From Siphonodentalium dalli (taxonomy: Eukaryota; Mollusca; Scaphopoda; Gadilida; Siphonodentaliidae): 64,000 nucleotides of DNA. The notes beneath the pieces were generated by a model. It ran no database searches and had not been told where the DNA came from. It saw only the letters and a list, made by a program, of their open reading frames with translations. A program made the translations under genes and the position numbers. Of the stretch, positions 21,180 through 35,300 are shown piece by piece (positions within the stretch are counted from its first letter, which is position 1; each line of letters opens with the position of its first letter). The stretch is from NCBI GenBank assembly GCA_032622095.1, contig CP136065.1, positions 212,702,151 through 212,766,150 on the forward strand, in the 5' to 3' direction.

Positions 21180-21819
21180 TCTCATATATATTTTGAAGAC
21201 CTCTGTTTGTCTGTCTGTCTGTCTGTATGTCTGTCTGTCTGTATGTCATTAATACAAATCTACGATTCTCGACCGATCGGGACGAAACTTGGTACGTGTG
21301 TGTAGTTTGACCAGGCGGTGGACGTTGTCGAATTGGCGAGCCTGTGCGGCGCCCACTTCGCGCATCCGCAGACGAGATCTCGGAAATGGGTGGAGCTATC
21401 GACTTGAAATTTGTCATGTGAATGTATATTGCCCCGGATACGAATTTTATCGGGTCGCCGAGTCCGTGCGACGCCAGCTTCGCGCATGCGCAGACGAGAT
21501 CTCGGAAACGGGTGGACCTATCGACTTGAAATTTGGTATGTGAATGTATCTTGCCCCGGATACGAATTTTATCGGGTCGCCGAGTCCGTGCGACGCCAGC
21601 TTCGCGCATGCGCAGACCAGATCTCGGAAACGGGTGGAGCTATCGACTTGAAATTTGGTGTGTGAATGTATCTTGCCCCGGATACGAATTTTATCGGGTC
21701 GCCGAGCACGTGCGACGCCAGCTTCGCGCATGCACAGACCAGATCTCGCAAACGGGTAGAGCTATCGACTTGAAATTTGGTTTGTGAATAGCCCGGACAA
21801 CGTCGGGCTCATCGGCTAG
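21180..21819 (+). mobile_element. Helitron-like unit 1 (reference copy)
   Basis: A 640-bp unit with both termini intact inside the satellite: left flank ...GACACCA, start TCTCATATATATTTTG; end hairpin plus CTAG at 21816-21819; right flank TAGTATATATACC. Joining the flanks rebuilds the uninterrupted satellite CCATAGTATATATACC, with no target duplication and insertion between A and T. It contains several 122-bp repeats (for example frames repeating at 21411 and 21533). Confidence 0.85.
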
Positions 21820-22390
21820 TAGTATATATACCAAGGAGAAGAATATATAGTGACGCCATAGTATATATACCAAGGAGAATATATAGTGACGCCATAGTAT
21901 ATATATTTTGAAGACCTCTGTCTGTCTGTCTGTATGTATGTATGTCATTTATACAATCGAAAACTGGTTGACCGATCGGGACGAAACTTTGTACGTGTGT
22001 GTAGTTTGACCAGGCGGTCGTCAACGTCATATTGGCGAGCCCGTGCGGCGCCCGTGCAGCGCATGCGCAGACGAGATCTCGGAAACGGGTGGAGCTATCG
22101 ACTTGAAATTTGCTACGTGAATGTATCTTGCTCCGGATACGAATTTTATCGGATCGCCGAGCCAGTGCGACGCAAGCTTCGCGCATGCCAGATCTCGGAA
22201 ACGGGTGGAGCTATCGACTTTAAATTTGGTATGTGAATGTATCTTGCCCCGGATACGAATTTTATCGGGTCGCCGAGCCCGTGCGACGCCAGCTTCGCGC
22301 ATGCGCAGACCAGATCTCGGAAACGGGTAGAGCTATCGACTTGAAATTTGGTTTTTGAATAGTCCGGACAACGTCGGGCTCATCGGCTTG

Positions 22391-25300
22391 TAGTATATAT
22401 ACCAGGATAATATATAGTGACACCATGGTATATATACCAAGGACAATATATAGTGACACCATAGTATATATACCAAGGAAAATATATTGTGACACCATAG
22501 TATATATACCAAGGATAATATATACTGACACCATAGTATATATACCAATGAGAATATATAGTGACACCATAGTGTATATACCAAGGAGAATATAGTGACA
22601 TCATAGTATATATACCAAAGAGAATATACAGTGACACCATAGTATATATACCAAGGAGAATATATAGTGACACCATAGTATATATACCAAGGAGAATATA
22701 TAGTGACGCCATAGTATATATACCAAGGAGAATATATAGTGACACCATCTCCTATATATTTTGAAGACCTCTGTCTGTCTGTCTGTCTATAAGTATGTAT
22801 GTATGTCATTTATACAAATCTACGATTCTCGACCGATCGGGACGAAACTTGGTACATGTGTGTAGTTTGACCAGGCGGTCGTCAACGTCGTATTGTCGAG
22901 CCCATGTGGCGCCCGTGCAGCGCATGCGCAGACCAGATCTCGGAAACGGGTGGAGCTATCGACTTGAAATTTGGTTTTTGAATAGCCCGGACAATGTCGG
23001 GCTCTCGACTTGAAATTTGGTTTTTGAATAGCCCGGACAACGTCGGGCTCATCGGCTAGTCTCATATATATTTTGAAGACCTCTGTTTGTCTGTCTGTCT
23101 GTCCGTCTGTATGCCATTTATACAAATCTACGATTCTCGACCGATCGGGACGAAACTTGGTACGTGTATGTAGTTTGACCAGGCGGTCGACGTTGTGGTA
23201 TTGGCGATCCCGTGCGGCGCCCGCTTCGCGCATGCGCAGACGAGATCTCGGAAACGGGTGGAGCTATCGACTTGAAATTTGCTATGTGAATGTATCTTGC
23301 CCCGGATACGAATTTTATCCGGTCGCCGAGCTCGTGCGACGCCAGCTTCGCGCATGCGCAGACGAGATCTCGGAAACGGGTGGAGCTATCGACTTGAAAT
23401 TTGCTATGTGAATGTATCTTGCCCCGGATACGAATTTTATCGGGTCGCCGAGCTCGTGCGACGCCAGCTTCGCGCATGCGCAGACCAGATCTCGGAAACG
23501 GGTAGAGCTATCGACTTGAAATTTGGTTTTTGAATAGCCCGGACAACGTCGGGCTCATCGGCTAGTAGTATATATACCAAGGAGAATATATAGTGACACC
23601 AGCTTCGCGCATGCACAGACCAGATCTCGCAAACGGGTAGAGCTATCGACTTGAAATTTGGTTTGTGAATAGCCCGGACAACGTCGGGCTCATCGGCTAG
23701 TAGTATATATACCAAGGAGAATATATAGTGACACCATAGTATATATACCAAGGAGAATATATAGTGACGCCATAGTATATATACCAAGGAGAATATATAG
23801 TGACGCCATAGTATATATACCAAGGAGAATATATAGTGACGCCATAGTATATATATTTTGAAGACCACTGTCTGTCTGTCTGTATGTATGTATGTCATTT
23901 ATACAATCGAAAACTGGTTGACCGATCGGGACGAAACTTTGTACGTGTGTGTAGTTTGACCAGGCGGTCGTCAACGTCATATTGGCGAGCCCGTGCGGCG
24001 CCCGTGCAGCGCATGCGCAGACGAGATCTCGGAAACGGGTGGAGCTATCGACTTGAAATTTGCTACGTGAATGTATCTTGCTCCGGATACGAATTTTATC
24101 GGATCGCCGAGCCAGTGCGACGCAAGCTTCGCGCATGCCAGATCTCGGAAACGGGTGGAGCTATCGACTTTAAATTTGGTATGTGAATGTATCTTGCCCC
24201 GGATACGAATTTTATCGGGTCGCCGAGCCCGTGCGACGCCAGCTTCGCGCATGCGCAGACCAGATCTCGGAAACGGGTAGAGCTATCGACTTGAAATTTG
24301 GTTTTTGAATAGTCCGGACAACGTCGGGCTCATCGGCTAGTAGTATATATACCAGGATAATATATAGTGACACCATGGTATATATACCAAGGACAATATA
24401 TAGTGACACCATAGTATATATACCAAGGAAAATATATTGTGACACCATAGTATATATACCAAGGATAATATATACTGACACCATAGTATATATACCAATG
24501 AGAATATATAGTGACACCATAGTGTATATACCAAGGAGAATATAGTGACATCATAGTATATATACCAAAGAGAATATACAGTGACACCATAGTATATATA
24601 CCAAGGAGAATATATAGTGACACCATAGTATATATACCAAGGAGAATATATAGTGACGCCATAGTATATATACCAAGGAGAATATATAGTGACACCATCT
24701 CCTATATATTTTGAAGTCCTCTGTCTGTCTGTCTGTCTGTCTATAAGTATGTATGTATGTCATTTATACAAATCTACGATTCTCGACCGATCGGGACGAA
24801 ACTTGGTACATGTGTGTAGTTTGACCAGGCGGTCGTCAACGTCGTATTGTCGAGCCCATGTGGCGCCCGTGCAGCGCATGCGCAGACCAGATCTCGGAAA
24901 CGGGTGGAGCTATCGACTTGAAATTTGGTTTTTGAATAGCCCGGACAATGTCGGGCTCTCGACTTGAAATTTGGTTTTTGAATAGCCCGGACAACGTCGG
25001 GCTCATCGGCTAGTCTCATATATATTTTGAAGACCTCTGTTTGTCTGTCTGTCTGTCTGTCTGTATGCCATTTATACAAATCTACGATTCTCGACCGATC
25101 GGGACGAAACTTGGTACGTGTATGTAGTTTGACCAGGCGGTCGACGTTGTGGTATTGGCGATCCCGTGCGGCGCTCGCTTCGCGCATGCGCAGACGAGAT
25201 CTCGGAAACGGGTGGAGCTATCGACTTGAAATTTGCTATGTGAATGTATCTTGCCCCGGATACGAATTTTATCGGGTCGCCGAGCTCGTGCGACGCCAGC

Positions 25301-28300
25301 TTCGCGCATGCGCAGACGAGATCTCGGAAACGGGTGGAGCTATCGACTTGAAATTTGCTATGTGAATGTATCTTGCCCCGGATACGAATTTTATCGGGTC
25401 GCCGAGCTCGTGCGACGCCAGCTTCGCGCATGCGCAGACCAGATCTCGGAAACGGGTAGAGCTATCGACTTGAAATTTGGTTTTTGAATAGCCCGGACAA
25501 CGTCGGGCTCATCGGCAAGTAGTATATATACCAAGGATAATATATAGTGACACCATAGTATATATACCAAGGAGAATATATAGTGACGCCATAGTATATA
25601 TACCAAGGAGAATATATAGTGACGCCATAGTATATATACCAAGGAGAATAGATAGTGACGCCAAAGTATATATATTTTGAAGACCTCTGTCTGTCTGTCT
25701 GTCTGTCTGTCTGTATGTATGTATGTCATTTTACAATCGAAAACGGGTTGACCTGTCTGTCTGTCTGTCTGTATGTCTGTCTGTCTGTATGTCATTAATA
25801 CAAATCTACGATTCTCGACCGATCGGGACGAAACTTGGTACGTGTGTGTAGTTTGACCAGGCGGTGGACGTTGTCGAATTGGCGAGCCCGTGCGGCGCCC
25901 GCTTCGCGCATCCGCAGACGAGATCTCGGAAATGGGTGGAGCTATCGACTTGAAATTTGCTACGTGAATGTATCTTGCTCCGGATACGAATTTTATCGGA
26001 TCGCCGAGCCAGTGCGACGCAAGCTTCGCGCATGCCAGATCTCGGAAACGGGTGGAGCTATCGACTTTAAATTTGGTATGTGAATGTATCTTGCCCCGGA
26101 TACGAATTTTATCGGGTCGCCGAGCCCGTGCGACGCCAGCTTCGCGCATGCGCAGACCAGATCTCGGAAACGGGTAGAGCTATCGACTTGAAATTTGGTT
26201 TTTGAATAGTCCGGACAACGTCGGGCTCATCGGCTAGTAGTATATATACCAGGATAATATATAGTGACACCATGGTATATATACCAAGGACAATATATAG
26301 TGACACCATAGTATATATACCAAGGAAAATATATTGTGACACCATAGTATATATACCAAGGATAATATATACTGACACCATAGTATATATACCAATGAGA
26401 ATATATAGTGACACCATAGTGTATATACCAAGGAGAATATAGTGACATCATAGTATATATACCAAAGAGAATATACAGTGACACCATAGTATATATACCA
26501 AGGAGAATATATAGTGACACCATAGTATATACACCAAGGAGAATATATAGTGACGCCATAGTATATATACCAAGGAGAATATATAGTGACACCATCTCCT
26601 ATATATTTTGAAGTCCTCTGTCTGTCTGTCTGTCTATAAGTATGTATGTATGTCATTTATACAAATCTACGATTCTCGACCGATCGGGACGAAACTTGGT
26701 ACATGTGTGTAGTTTGACCAGGCGGTCGTCAACGTCGTATTGTCGAGCCCATGTGGCGCCCGTGCTGCGCATGCGCAGACCAGATCTCGGAAACGGGTGG
26801 AGCTATCGACTTGAAATTTGGTTTTTGAATAGCCCGGACAATGTCGGGCTCTCGACTTGAAATTTGGTTTTTGAATAGCCCGGACAACGTCGGGCTCATC
26901 GGCTAGTCTCATATATATTTTGAAGACCTCTGTTTGTCTGTCTGTCTGTCTGTCTGTATGCCATTTATACAAATCTACGATTCTCGACCGATCGGGACGA
27001 AACTTGGTACGTGTATGTAGTTTGACCAGGCGGTCGACGTTGTGGTATTGGCGATCCCGTGCGGCGCTCGCTTCGCGCATGCGCAGACGAGATCTCGGAA
27101 ACGGGTGGAGCTATCGACTTGAAATTTGCTATGTGAATGTATCTTGCCCCGGATACGAATTTTATCGGGTCGCCGAGCTCGTGCGACGCCAGCTTCGCGC
27201 ATGCGCAGACGAGATCTCGGAAACGGGTGGAGCTATCGACTTGAAATTTGCTATGTGAATGTATCTTGCCCCGGATACGAATTTTATCGGGTCGCCGAGC
27301 TCGTGCGACGCCAGCTTCGCGCATGCGCAGACCAGATCTCGGAAACGGGTAGAGCTATCGACTTGAAATTTGGTTTTTGAATAGCCCGGACAACGTCGGG
27401 CTCATCGGCTAGTAGTATATATACCAAGGAGAATATATAGTGACACCATAGTATATATACCAAGGAGAATATATAGTGACGCCATAGTATATATACCAAG
27501 GAGAATATATAGTGACGCCATAGTATATATACCAAGGAGAATAGATAGTGACGCCAAAGTATATATATTTTGAAGACCTCTGTCTGTCTGTCTGTCTGTC
27601 TGTCTGTATGTATGTATGTCATTTTACAATCGAAAACGGGTTGACCTGTCTGTCTGTCTGTCTGTATGTCTGTCTGTCTGTATGTCATTAATACAAATCT
27701 ACGATTCTCGACCGATCGGGACGAAACTTGGTACGTGTGTGTAGTTTGACCAGGCGGTGGACGTTGTCGAATTGGCGAGCCCGTGCGGCGCCCGCTTCGC
27801 GCATCCGCAGACGAGATCTCGGAAATGGGTGGAGCTATCGACTTGAAATTTGCTACGTGAATGTATCTTGCTCCGGATACGAATTTTATCGGATCGCCGA
27901 GCCAGTGCGACGCAAGCTTCGCGCATGCCAGATCTCGGAAACGGGTGGAGCTATCGACTTTAAATTTGGTATGTGAATGTATCTTGCCCCGGATACGAAT
28001 TTTATCGGGTCGCCGAGCCCGTGCGACGCCAGCTTCGCGCATGCGCAGACCAGATCTCGGAAACGGGTAGAGCTATCGACTTGAAATTTGGTTTTTGAAT
28101 AGTCCGGACAACGTCGGGCTCATCGGCTAGTAGTATATATACCAGGATAATATATAGTGACACCATGGTATATATACCAAGGACAATATATAGTGACACC
28201 ATAGTATATATACCAAGGAAAATATATTGTGACACCATAGTATATATACCAAGGATAATATATACTGACACCATAGTATATATACCAATGAGAATATATA

Positions 28301-29305
28301 GTGACACCATAGTGTATATACCAAGGAGAATATAGTGACATCATAGTATATATACCAAAGAGAATATACAGTGACACCATAGTATATATACCAAGGAGAA
28401 TATATAGTGACACCATAGTATATACACCAAGGAGAATATATAGTGACGCCATAGTATATATACCAAGGAGAATATATAGTGACACCATCTCCTATATATT
28501 TTGAAGTCCTCTGTCTGTCTGTCTGTCTATAAGTATGTATGTATGTCATTTATACAAATCTACGATTCTCGACCGATCGGGACGAAACTTGGTACATGTG
28601 TGTAGTTTGACCAGGCGGTCGTCAACGTCGTATTGGCGAGCCCATGTGGCGCCCGTGCAGCGCATGCGCAGACCAGATCTCGGAAACGGGTGGAGCTATC
28701 GACTTGAAATTTGGTTTTTGAATAGCCCGGACAATGTCGGGCTCTCGACTTGAAATTTGGTTTTTGAATAGCCCGGACAACGTCGGGCTCATCGGCTAGT
28801 CTCATATATATTTTGAAGACCTCTGTTTGTCTGTCTGTCTGTCTGTCTGTATGCCATTTATACAAATCTACGATTCTCGACCGATCGGGACGAAACTTGG
28901 TACGTGTATGTAGTTTGACCAGGCGGTCGACGTTGTGGTATTGGCGATCCCGTGCGGCGCTCGCTTCGCGCATGCGCAGACGAGATCTCGGAAACGGGTG
29001 GAGCTATCGACTTGAAATTTGCTATGTGAATGTATCTTGCCCCGGATACGAATTTTATCGGGTCGCCGAGCTCGTGCGACGCCAGCTTCGCGCATGCGCA
29101 GACGAGATCTCGGAAACGGGTGGAGCTATCGACTTGAAATTTGCTATGTGAATGTATCTTGCCCCGGATACGAATTTTATCGGGTCGCCGAGCTCGTGCG
29201 ACGCCAGCTTCGCGCATGCGCAGACCAGATCTCGGAAACGGGTAGAGCTATCGACTTGAAATTTGGTTTTTGAATAGCCCGGACAACGTCGGGCTCATCG
29301 GCTAG
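22391..29305 (+). repeat. higher-order repeat A, ~1.9 kb period
   Basis: Block ends fall just after the CTAG/CTTG termini at 22390, 24340, 26237 and 28130, giving periods of 1950, 1897 and 1893 bp; a fourth copy is complete to about 29,745. Each holds a ten-unit 36-bp block, then Helitron-like units. Head-to-tail CTAG|TCTC junctions lie at 23059/23060, 25013/25014, 26906/26907 and 28799/28800. Later copies are almost identical, so amplification was recent. Variant ends: CTTG at 22387-22390 and CAAG at 25516-25519. Confidence 0.9.
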
Positions 29306-32300
29306 TAGTATATATACCAAGGAGAATATATAGTGACACCATAGTATATATACCAAGGAGAATATATAGTGACGCCATAGTATATATACCAAGGAGAATA
29401 TATAGTGACGCCATAGTATATATACCAAGGAGAATAGATAGTGACGCCAAAGTATATATATTTTGAAGACCTCTGTCTGTCTGTCTGTCTGTCTGTCTGT
29501 ATGTATGTATGTCATTTTACAATCGAAAACGGGTTGACCTGTCTGTCTGTCTGTCTGTATGTCTGTCTGTCTGTATGTCATTAATACAAATCTACGATTC
29601 TCGACCGATCGGGACGAAACTTGGTACGTGTGTGTAGTTTGACCAGGCGGTGGACGTTGTCGAATTGGCGAGCCCGTGCGGCGCCCGCTTCGCGCATCCG
29701 CAGACGAGATCTCGGAAATGGGTGGAGCTATCGACTTGAAATTTGCTATGTGAATGTATCTTGCCCCGGATACGAATTGTATCGGGTCGCCGAGTCCGTG
29801 CGACGCCAGCTTCGCGCATGCGCAGACGAGATCTCGGAAACGGGTGGAGCTATCGACTTGAAATTTGTGTGTGAATGTATCTTGCCCCGGATACGAATTT
29901 TATCGGGTCGCCGAGCACGTGCGACGCCAGCTTCGGGCATGCGCAGACGAGATCTCGGAAACGGGTGGAGCTATCGACTTGAAATTTGCTACGTGAATGT
30001 ATCTTGTTCCGGATACGAATTTTATCGGGTCGCCGAGCCAGTGCGACGCAAGCTTCGCGCATGCGCAGACCAGATCTCGGAAACGGGTGGAGCTATCGAC
30101 TTTAAATTTGGTATGTGAATGTATCTTGCCCCGGACACGAATTTTATCGGGTCGCCGAGCCCGTGCGACGCCAGCTTCGCGCATGCGCAGACCAGATCTC
30201 GGAAACGGGTAGAGCTATCGACTTGAAATTTGGTTTTTGAATAGCCCGGACAACGTCGGGCTCATCGCCGAGTCCGTGCGACGCCAGCTTCGCGCATGGG
30301 CAGACCAGATCTCGGAAACGGGTAGAGCTATCTCGGACTTGGTTTATTTATACAAATCTACGATTCTCGACCGATCGGGACGAAACTTGGTACGTGTGTG
30401 TAGTTTGACCAGGAGGTCGTCAACGTCGTATTGTCGAGCCCGTGTGGCGCCCGTGCAGTGCATGCCCAGACGAGATCTCGGAAACGGGCGGAGCTATCAA
30501 CTTGAAATTTGCTATGTAAATGTATCTTGACCCGGATACGAATTTTATCGGGTCGCCGAGCCCGTGCGACGCAAACTTCGGTCATGCGCAGACGAGATCT
30601 CGGAAACGGGAGGAGCTATCGACTTTAAATTTGCTATGTGAATGTATCTTGCCCCGGTTACGAATTTTATCGGGTCGCTGAGCCCGTGCGTCGCCAGCTT
30701 CGCGCATGCGCAGACCAGATCTCGGAAACGGGTAGACCTATCGACTTGAAATTTGCTATGTGAATGTATCTTGCCCCGGATACGAATTTTATCCGGTCGC
30801 CGAGTCCGTGCGACGCCAGCTTCGCGCATGCGCAGACGAGATCTCGGAAACGGGTGGAGCTGTCGACTTGAAATTTGGTATGTGAATGTATCTTGCCCCG
30901 GATACGATTTTTATCGGGTCGCCGATCCCGTGCGACGCAAGCTTCGCGCATGCGCAGACCAGATCTCGGAGCTATCGACTTGAAATTTGGTTTTTGAATA
31001 GCCCGGACAACGTTGGGCTGGGTAGAGCTATCGACTTGAAATTTGGTTTTTGAATAGCCCGGACAAAGTCGGGCTCATCGGCTAGTCTTCTATATATTTT
31101 GAAGACCTCTGTCTGTCTGTCTGTATGTATGTCTGTATGTACGTATGTCATTTATATAAATCTACGATTCTCGACCGATCGGGACGAAACTTGGTACGTG
31201 TGTGTAGTTTGACCAAGAGGTCGTCAACGTCGTATTGTCGAGCCCGTGTGGCGCCCATGCAGCGCATGCGCAGACGAGATCTCGGAAACGGGTGGAGCTA
31301 TCGACTTGAAATTTGCTATGTGAATGTATCTTGCCCTGGATACGAATTTTATCGGGTCGCCGAGCCCGTGCGACGCCAGCTTTGCGCATGCGCAGACCAG
31401 ATCTCGGAAACGGGTGGAGCTATCGACTTGAAATTTGGTTTTTGAATAGCCCGGACAACGTCGGGCTCATCGGCTAGTCTCATATATATTTTGAAGACCT
31501 CTGTTTCTCTGTCTGTATGTCTGTCTGTATGTCATTGATACAAATCTACGATTCTCGATCGATCGGGACGAAACTTGGAAAGTGTGTGTAGTTTGTCCAG
31601 GCGGTCGTCGTTGTCGTATTGGCGAGCCCGTGCGGCGCCCGCTTCGCGCATGCGCTGACGAGATCTCGGAAACGGGTTGAGCTATCGACTTGAAATTTGG
31701 TATGTGAATGTATCTTGCCCCGGATACGAATTTTATCGGGTCGCCGAGCCCATGCGCAGACCAGATCTCGGAAACGGGTAGAGCTATCGACTTAAAATTT
31801 GGTTTTTGAATAGCCCGGACAACGTCGGGCTGGGTAGAGCTATCGACTTGAAATTTGGTTTTTGAATAGCTCGGAAAACGTCGGGCTCATCGCCGAGCCC
31901 GTGCGACGCCAGCTTCGCGCAGACCAGATCTCGGAAACGGGTAGAGCTATCGACTTGAAATTGGTTTCTGAATAACCCGATAAAAGTCGGGCTCATCGGC
32001 TAGTCTCATATATATTTTGAAGACCTCTGTTTGTTTGTCTGTTTGTAACTATGTCTATGTAACTATGTAACTATGTAACTATGTCTGTCATTGATACAAA
32101 TCTACGATTCTCGACCGATCGGGACGAAACTTGGTACGTGTGTGTAGTTTGACCAGGCGGTGGATGTTGTCGTATTGGCGAGCCCGTGCGGCGCCCTCTT
32201 CGCGCATGCGCAGACGAGATCTCGGAAACGGGTGGAGCTATCGACTTGAAATTTGCTATGTGAATGTATCTTTCCCCGGATACGAATTTTATCGGGTCGC

Positions 32301-35300
32301 GGAGCTCGTGCGACGCCAGCTTCGCACATGCGCAGACCAGATCTCGGAAACGGGTAGAGCTATCGACTTGAAATTTGCTATGTGAATGTATCTTGCCCCG
32401 GTTACGAATTTTATCGGGTCGCTGAGCCCGTGCGTCGCCAGCTTCGCGCATGCGCAGACCAGATCTCGGAAACGGGTAGACCTATCGACTTGAAATTTGC
32501 TATGTGAATGTATCTTGCCCCGGATACGAATTTTATCCGGTCGCCGAGTCCGTGCGACGCCAGCTTCGCGCATGCGCAGACGAGATCTCGGAAACGGGTG
32601 GAGCTGTCGACTTGAAATTTGGTATGTGAATGCCCCGGATACGATTTTTATCGGGTCGCCGATCCCGTGCGACGCAAGCTTCGCGCATGCGCAGACCAGA
32701 TCTCGGAGCTATCGACTTGAAATTTGGTTTTTGAATAGCCCGGACAACGTCGGGCTGGGTAGAGCTATCGACTTGAAATTTGGTTTTTGAATAGCCCGGA
32801 CAACGTCGGGCTCATCGGCTAGTCTTCTATATATTTTGAAGACCTCTGTCTGTCTGTCTGTATGTATGTCTGTATGTACGTATGTCATTTATATAAATCT
32901 ACGATTCTCGACCGATCGGGACGAAACTTGGTACGTGTGTGTAGTTTGACCAAGAGGTCGTCAACGTCGTATTGTCGAGCCCGTGTGGCGCCCATGCAGC
33001 GCATGCGCAGACGAGATCTCGGAAACGGGTAGACCTATCGACTTGAAATTTGCTATGTGAATGTATCTTGCCCCGGATACGAATTTTATCCGGTCGCCGA
33101 GTCCGTGCGACGCCAGCTTCGCGCATGCGCAGACGAGATCTCGGAAACGGGTGGAGCTGTCGACTTGAAATTTGGTATGTGAATGTATCTTGCCCCGGAT
33201 ACGATTTTTATCGGGTCGCCGATCCCGTGCGACGCAAGCTTCGCGCATGCGCAGACCAGATCTCGGAGCTATCGACTTGAAATTTGGTTTTTGAATAGCC
33301 CGGACAACGTTGGGCTGGGTAGAGCTATCGACTTGAAATTTGGTTTTTGAATAGCCCGGACAAAGTCGGGCTCATCGGCTAGTCTTCTATATATTTTGAA
33401 GACCTCTGTCTGTCTGTCTGTATGTATGTCTGTATGTACGTATGTCATTTATATAAATCTACGATTCTCGACCGATCGGGACGAAACTTGGTACGTGTGT
33501 GTAGTTTGACCAAGAGGTCGTCAACGTCGTATTGTCGAGCCCGTGTGGCGCCCATGCAGCGCATGCGCAGACGAGATCTCGGAAACGGGTGGAGCTATCG
33601 ACTTGAAATTTGCTATGTGAATGTATCTTGCCCTGGATACGAATTTTATCGGGTCGCCGAGCCCGTGCGACGCCAGCTTTGCGCATGCGCAGACCAGATC
33701 TCGGAAACGGGTGGAGCTATCGACTTGAAATTTGGTTTTTGAATAGCCCGGACAACGTCGGGCTCATCGGCTAGTCTCATATATATTTTGAAGACCTCTG
33801 TTTCTCTGTCTGTATGTCTGTCTGTATGTCATTGATACAAATCTACGATTCTCGATCGATCGGGACGAAACTTGGAAAGTGTGTGTAGTTTGTCCAGGCG
33901 GTCGTCGTTGTCGTATTGGCGAGCCCGTGCGGCGCCCGCTTCGCGCATGCGCTGACGAGATCTCGGAAACGGGTTGAGCTATCGACTTGAAATTTGGTAT
34001 GTGAATGTATCTTGCCCCGGATACGAATTTTATCGGGTCGCCGAGCCCATGCGCAGACCAGATCTCGGAAACGGGTAGAGCTATCGACTTAAAATTTGGT
34101 TTTTGAATAGCCCGGACAACGTCGGGCTGGGTAGAGCTATCGACTTGAAATTTGGTTTTTGAATAGCTCGGAAAACGTCGGGCTCATCGCCGAGCCCGTG
34201 CGACGCCAGCTTCGCGCAGACCAGATCTCGGAAACGGGTAGAGCTATCGACTTGAAATTGGTTTCTGAATAACCCGATAAAAGTCGGGCTCATCGGCTAG
34301 TCTCATATATATTTTGAAGACCTCTGTTTGTTTGTCTGTTTGTAACTATGTCTATGTAACTATGTAACTATGTAACTATGTCTGTCATTGATACAAATCT
34401 ACGATTCTCGACCGATCGGGACGAAACTTGGTACGTGTGTGTAGTTTGACCAGGCGGTGGATGTTGTCGTATTGGCGAGCCCGTGCGGCGCCCTCTTCGC
34501 GCATGCGCAGACGAGATCTCGGAAACGGGTGGAGCTATCGACTTGAAATTTGCTATGTGAATGTATCTTTCCCCGGATACGAATTTTATCGGGTCGCGGA
34601 GCTCGTGCGACGCCAGCTTCGCACATGCGCAGACCAGATCTCGGAAACGGGTAGAGCTATCGACTTGAAATTTGCTATGTGAATGTATCTTGCCCCGGTT
34701 ACGAATTTTATCGGGTCGCTGAGCCCGTGCGTCGCCAGCTTCGCGCATGCGCAGACCAGATCTCGGAAACGGGTAGACCTATCGACTTGAAATTTGCTAT
34801 GTGAATGTATCTTGCCCCGGATACGAATTTTATCCGGTCGCCGAGTCCGTGCGACGCCAGCTTCGCGCATGCGCAGACGAGATCTCGGAAACGGGTGGAG
34901 CTGTCGACTTGAAATTTGGTATGTGAATGCCCCGGATACGATTTTTATCGGGTCGCCGATCCCGTGCGACGCAAGCTTCGCGCATGCGCAGACCAGATCT
35001 CGGAGCTATCGACTTGAAATTTGGTTTTTGAATAGCCCGGACAACGTCGGGCTGGGTAGAGCTATCGACTTGAAATTTGGTTTTTGAATAGCCCGGACAA
35101 CGTCGGGCTCATCGGCTAGTCTTCTATATATTTTGAAGACCTCTGTCTGTCTGTCTGTATGTATGTCTGTATGTATGTATGTCATTTATATAAATCTACG
35201 ATTCTCGACCGATCGGGACGAAACTTGGTACGTGTGTGTAGTTTGACCAGGAGGTCGTCAACGTCGTATTGTCGAGCCCGTGTGGCGCCCATGCAGCGCA

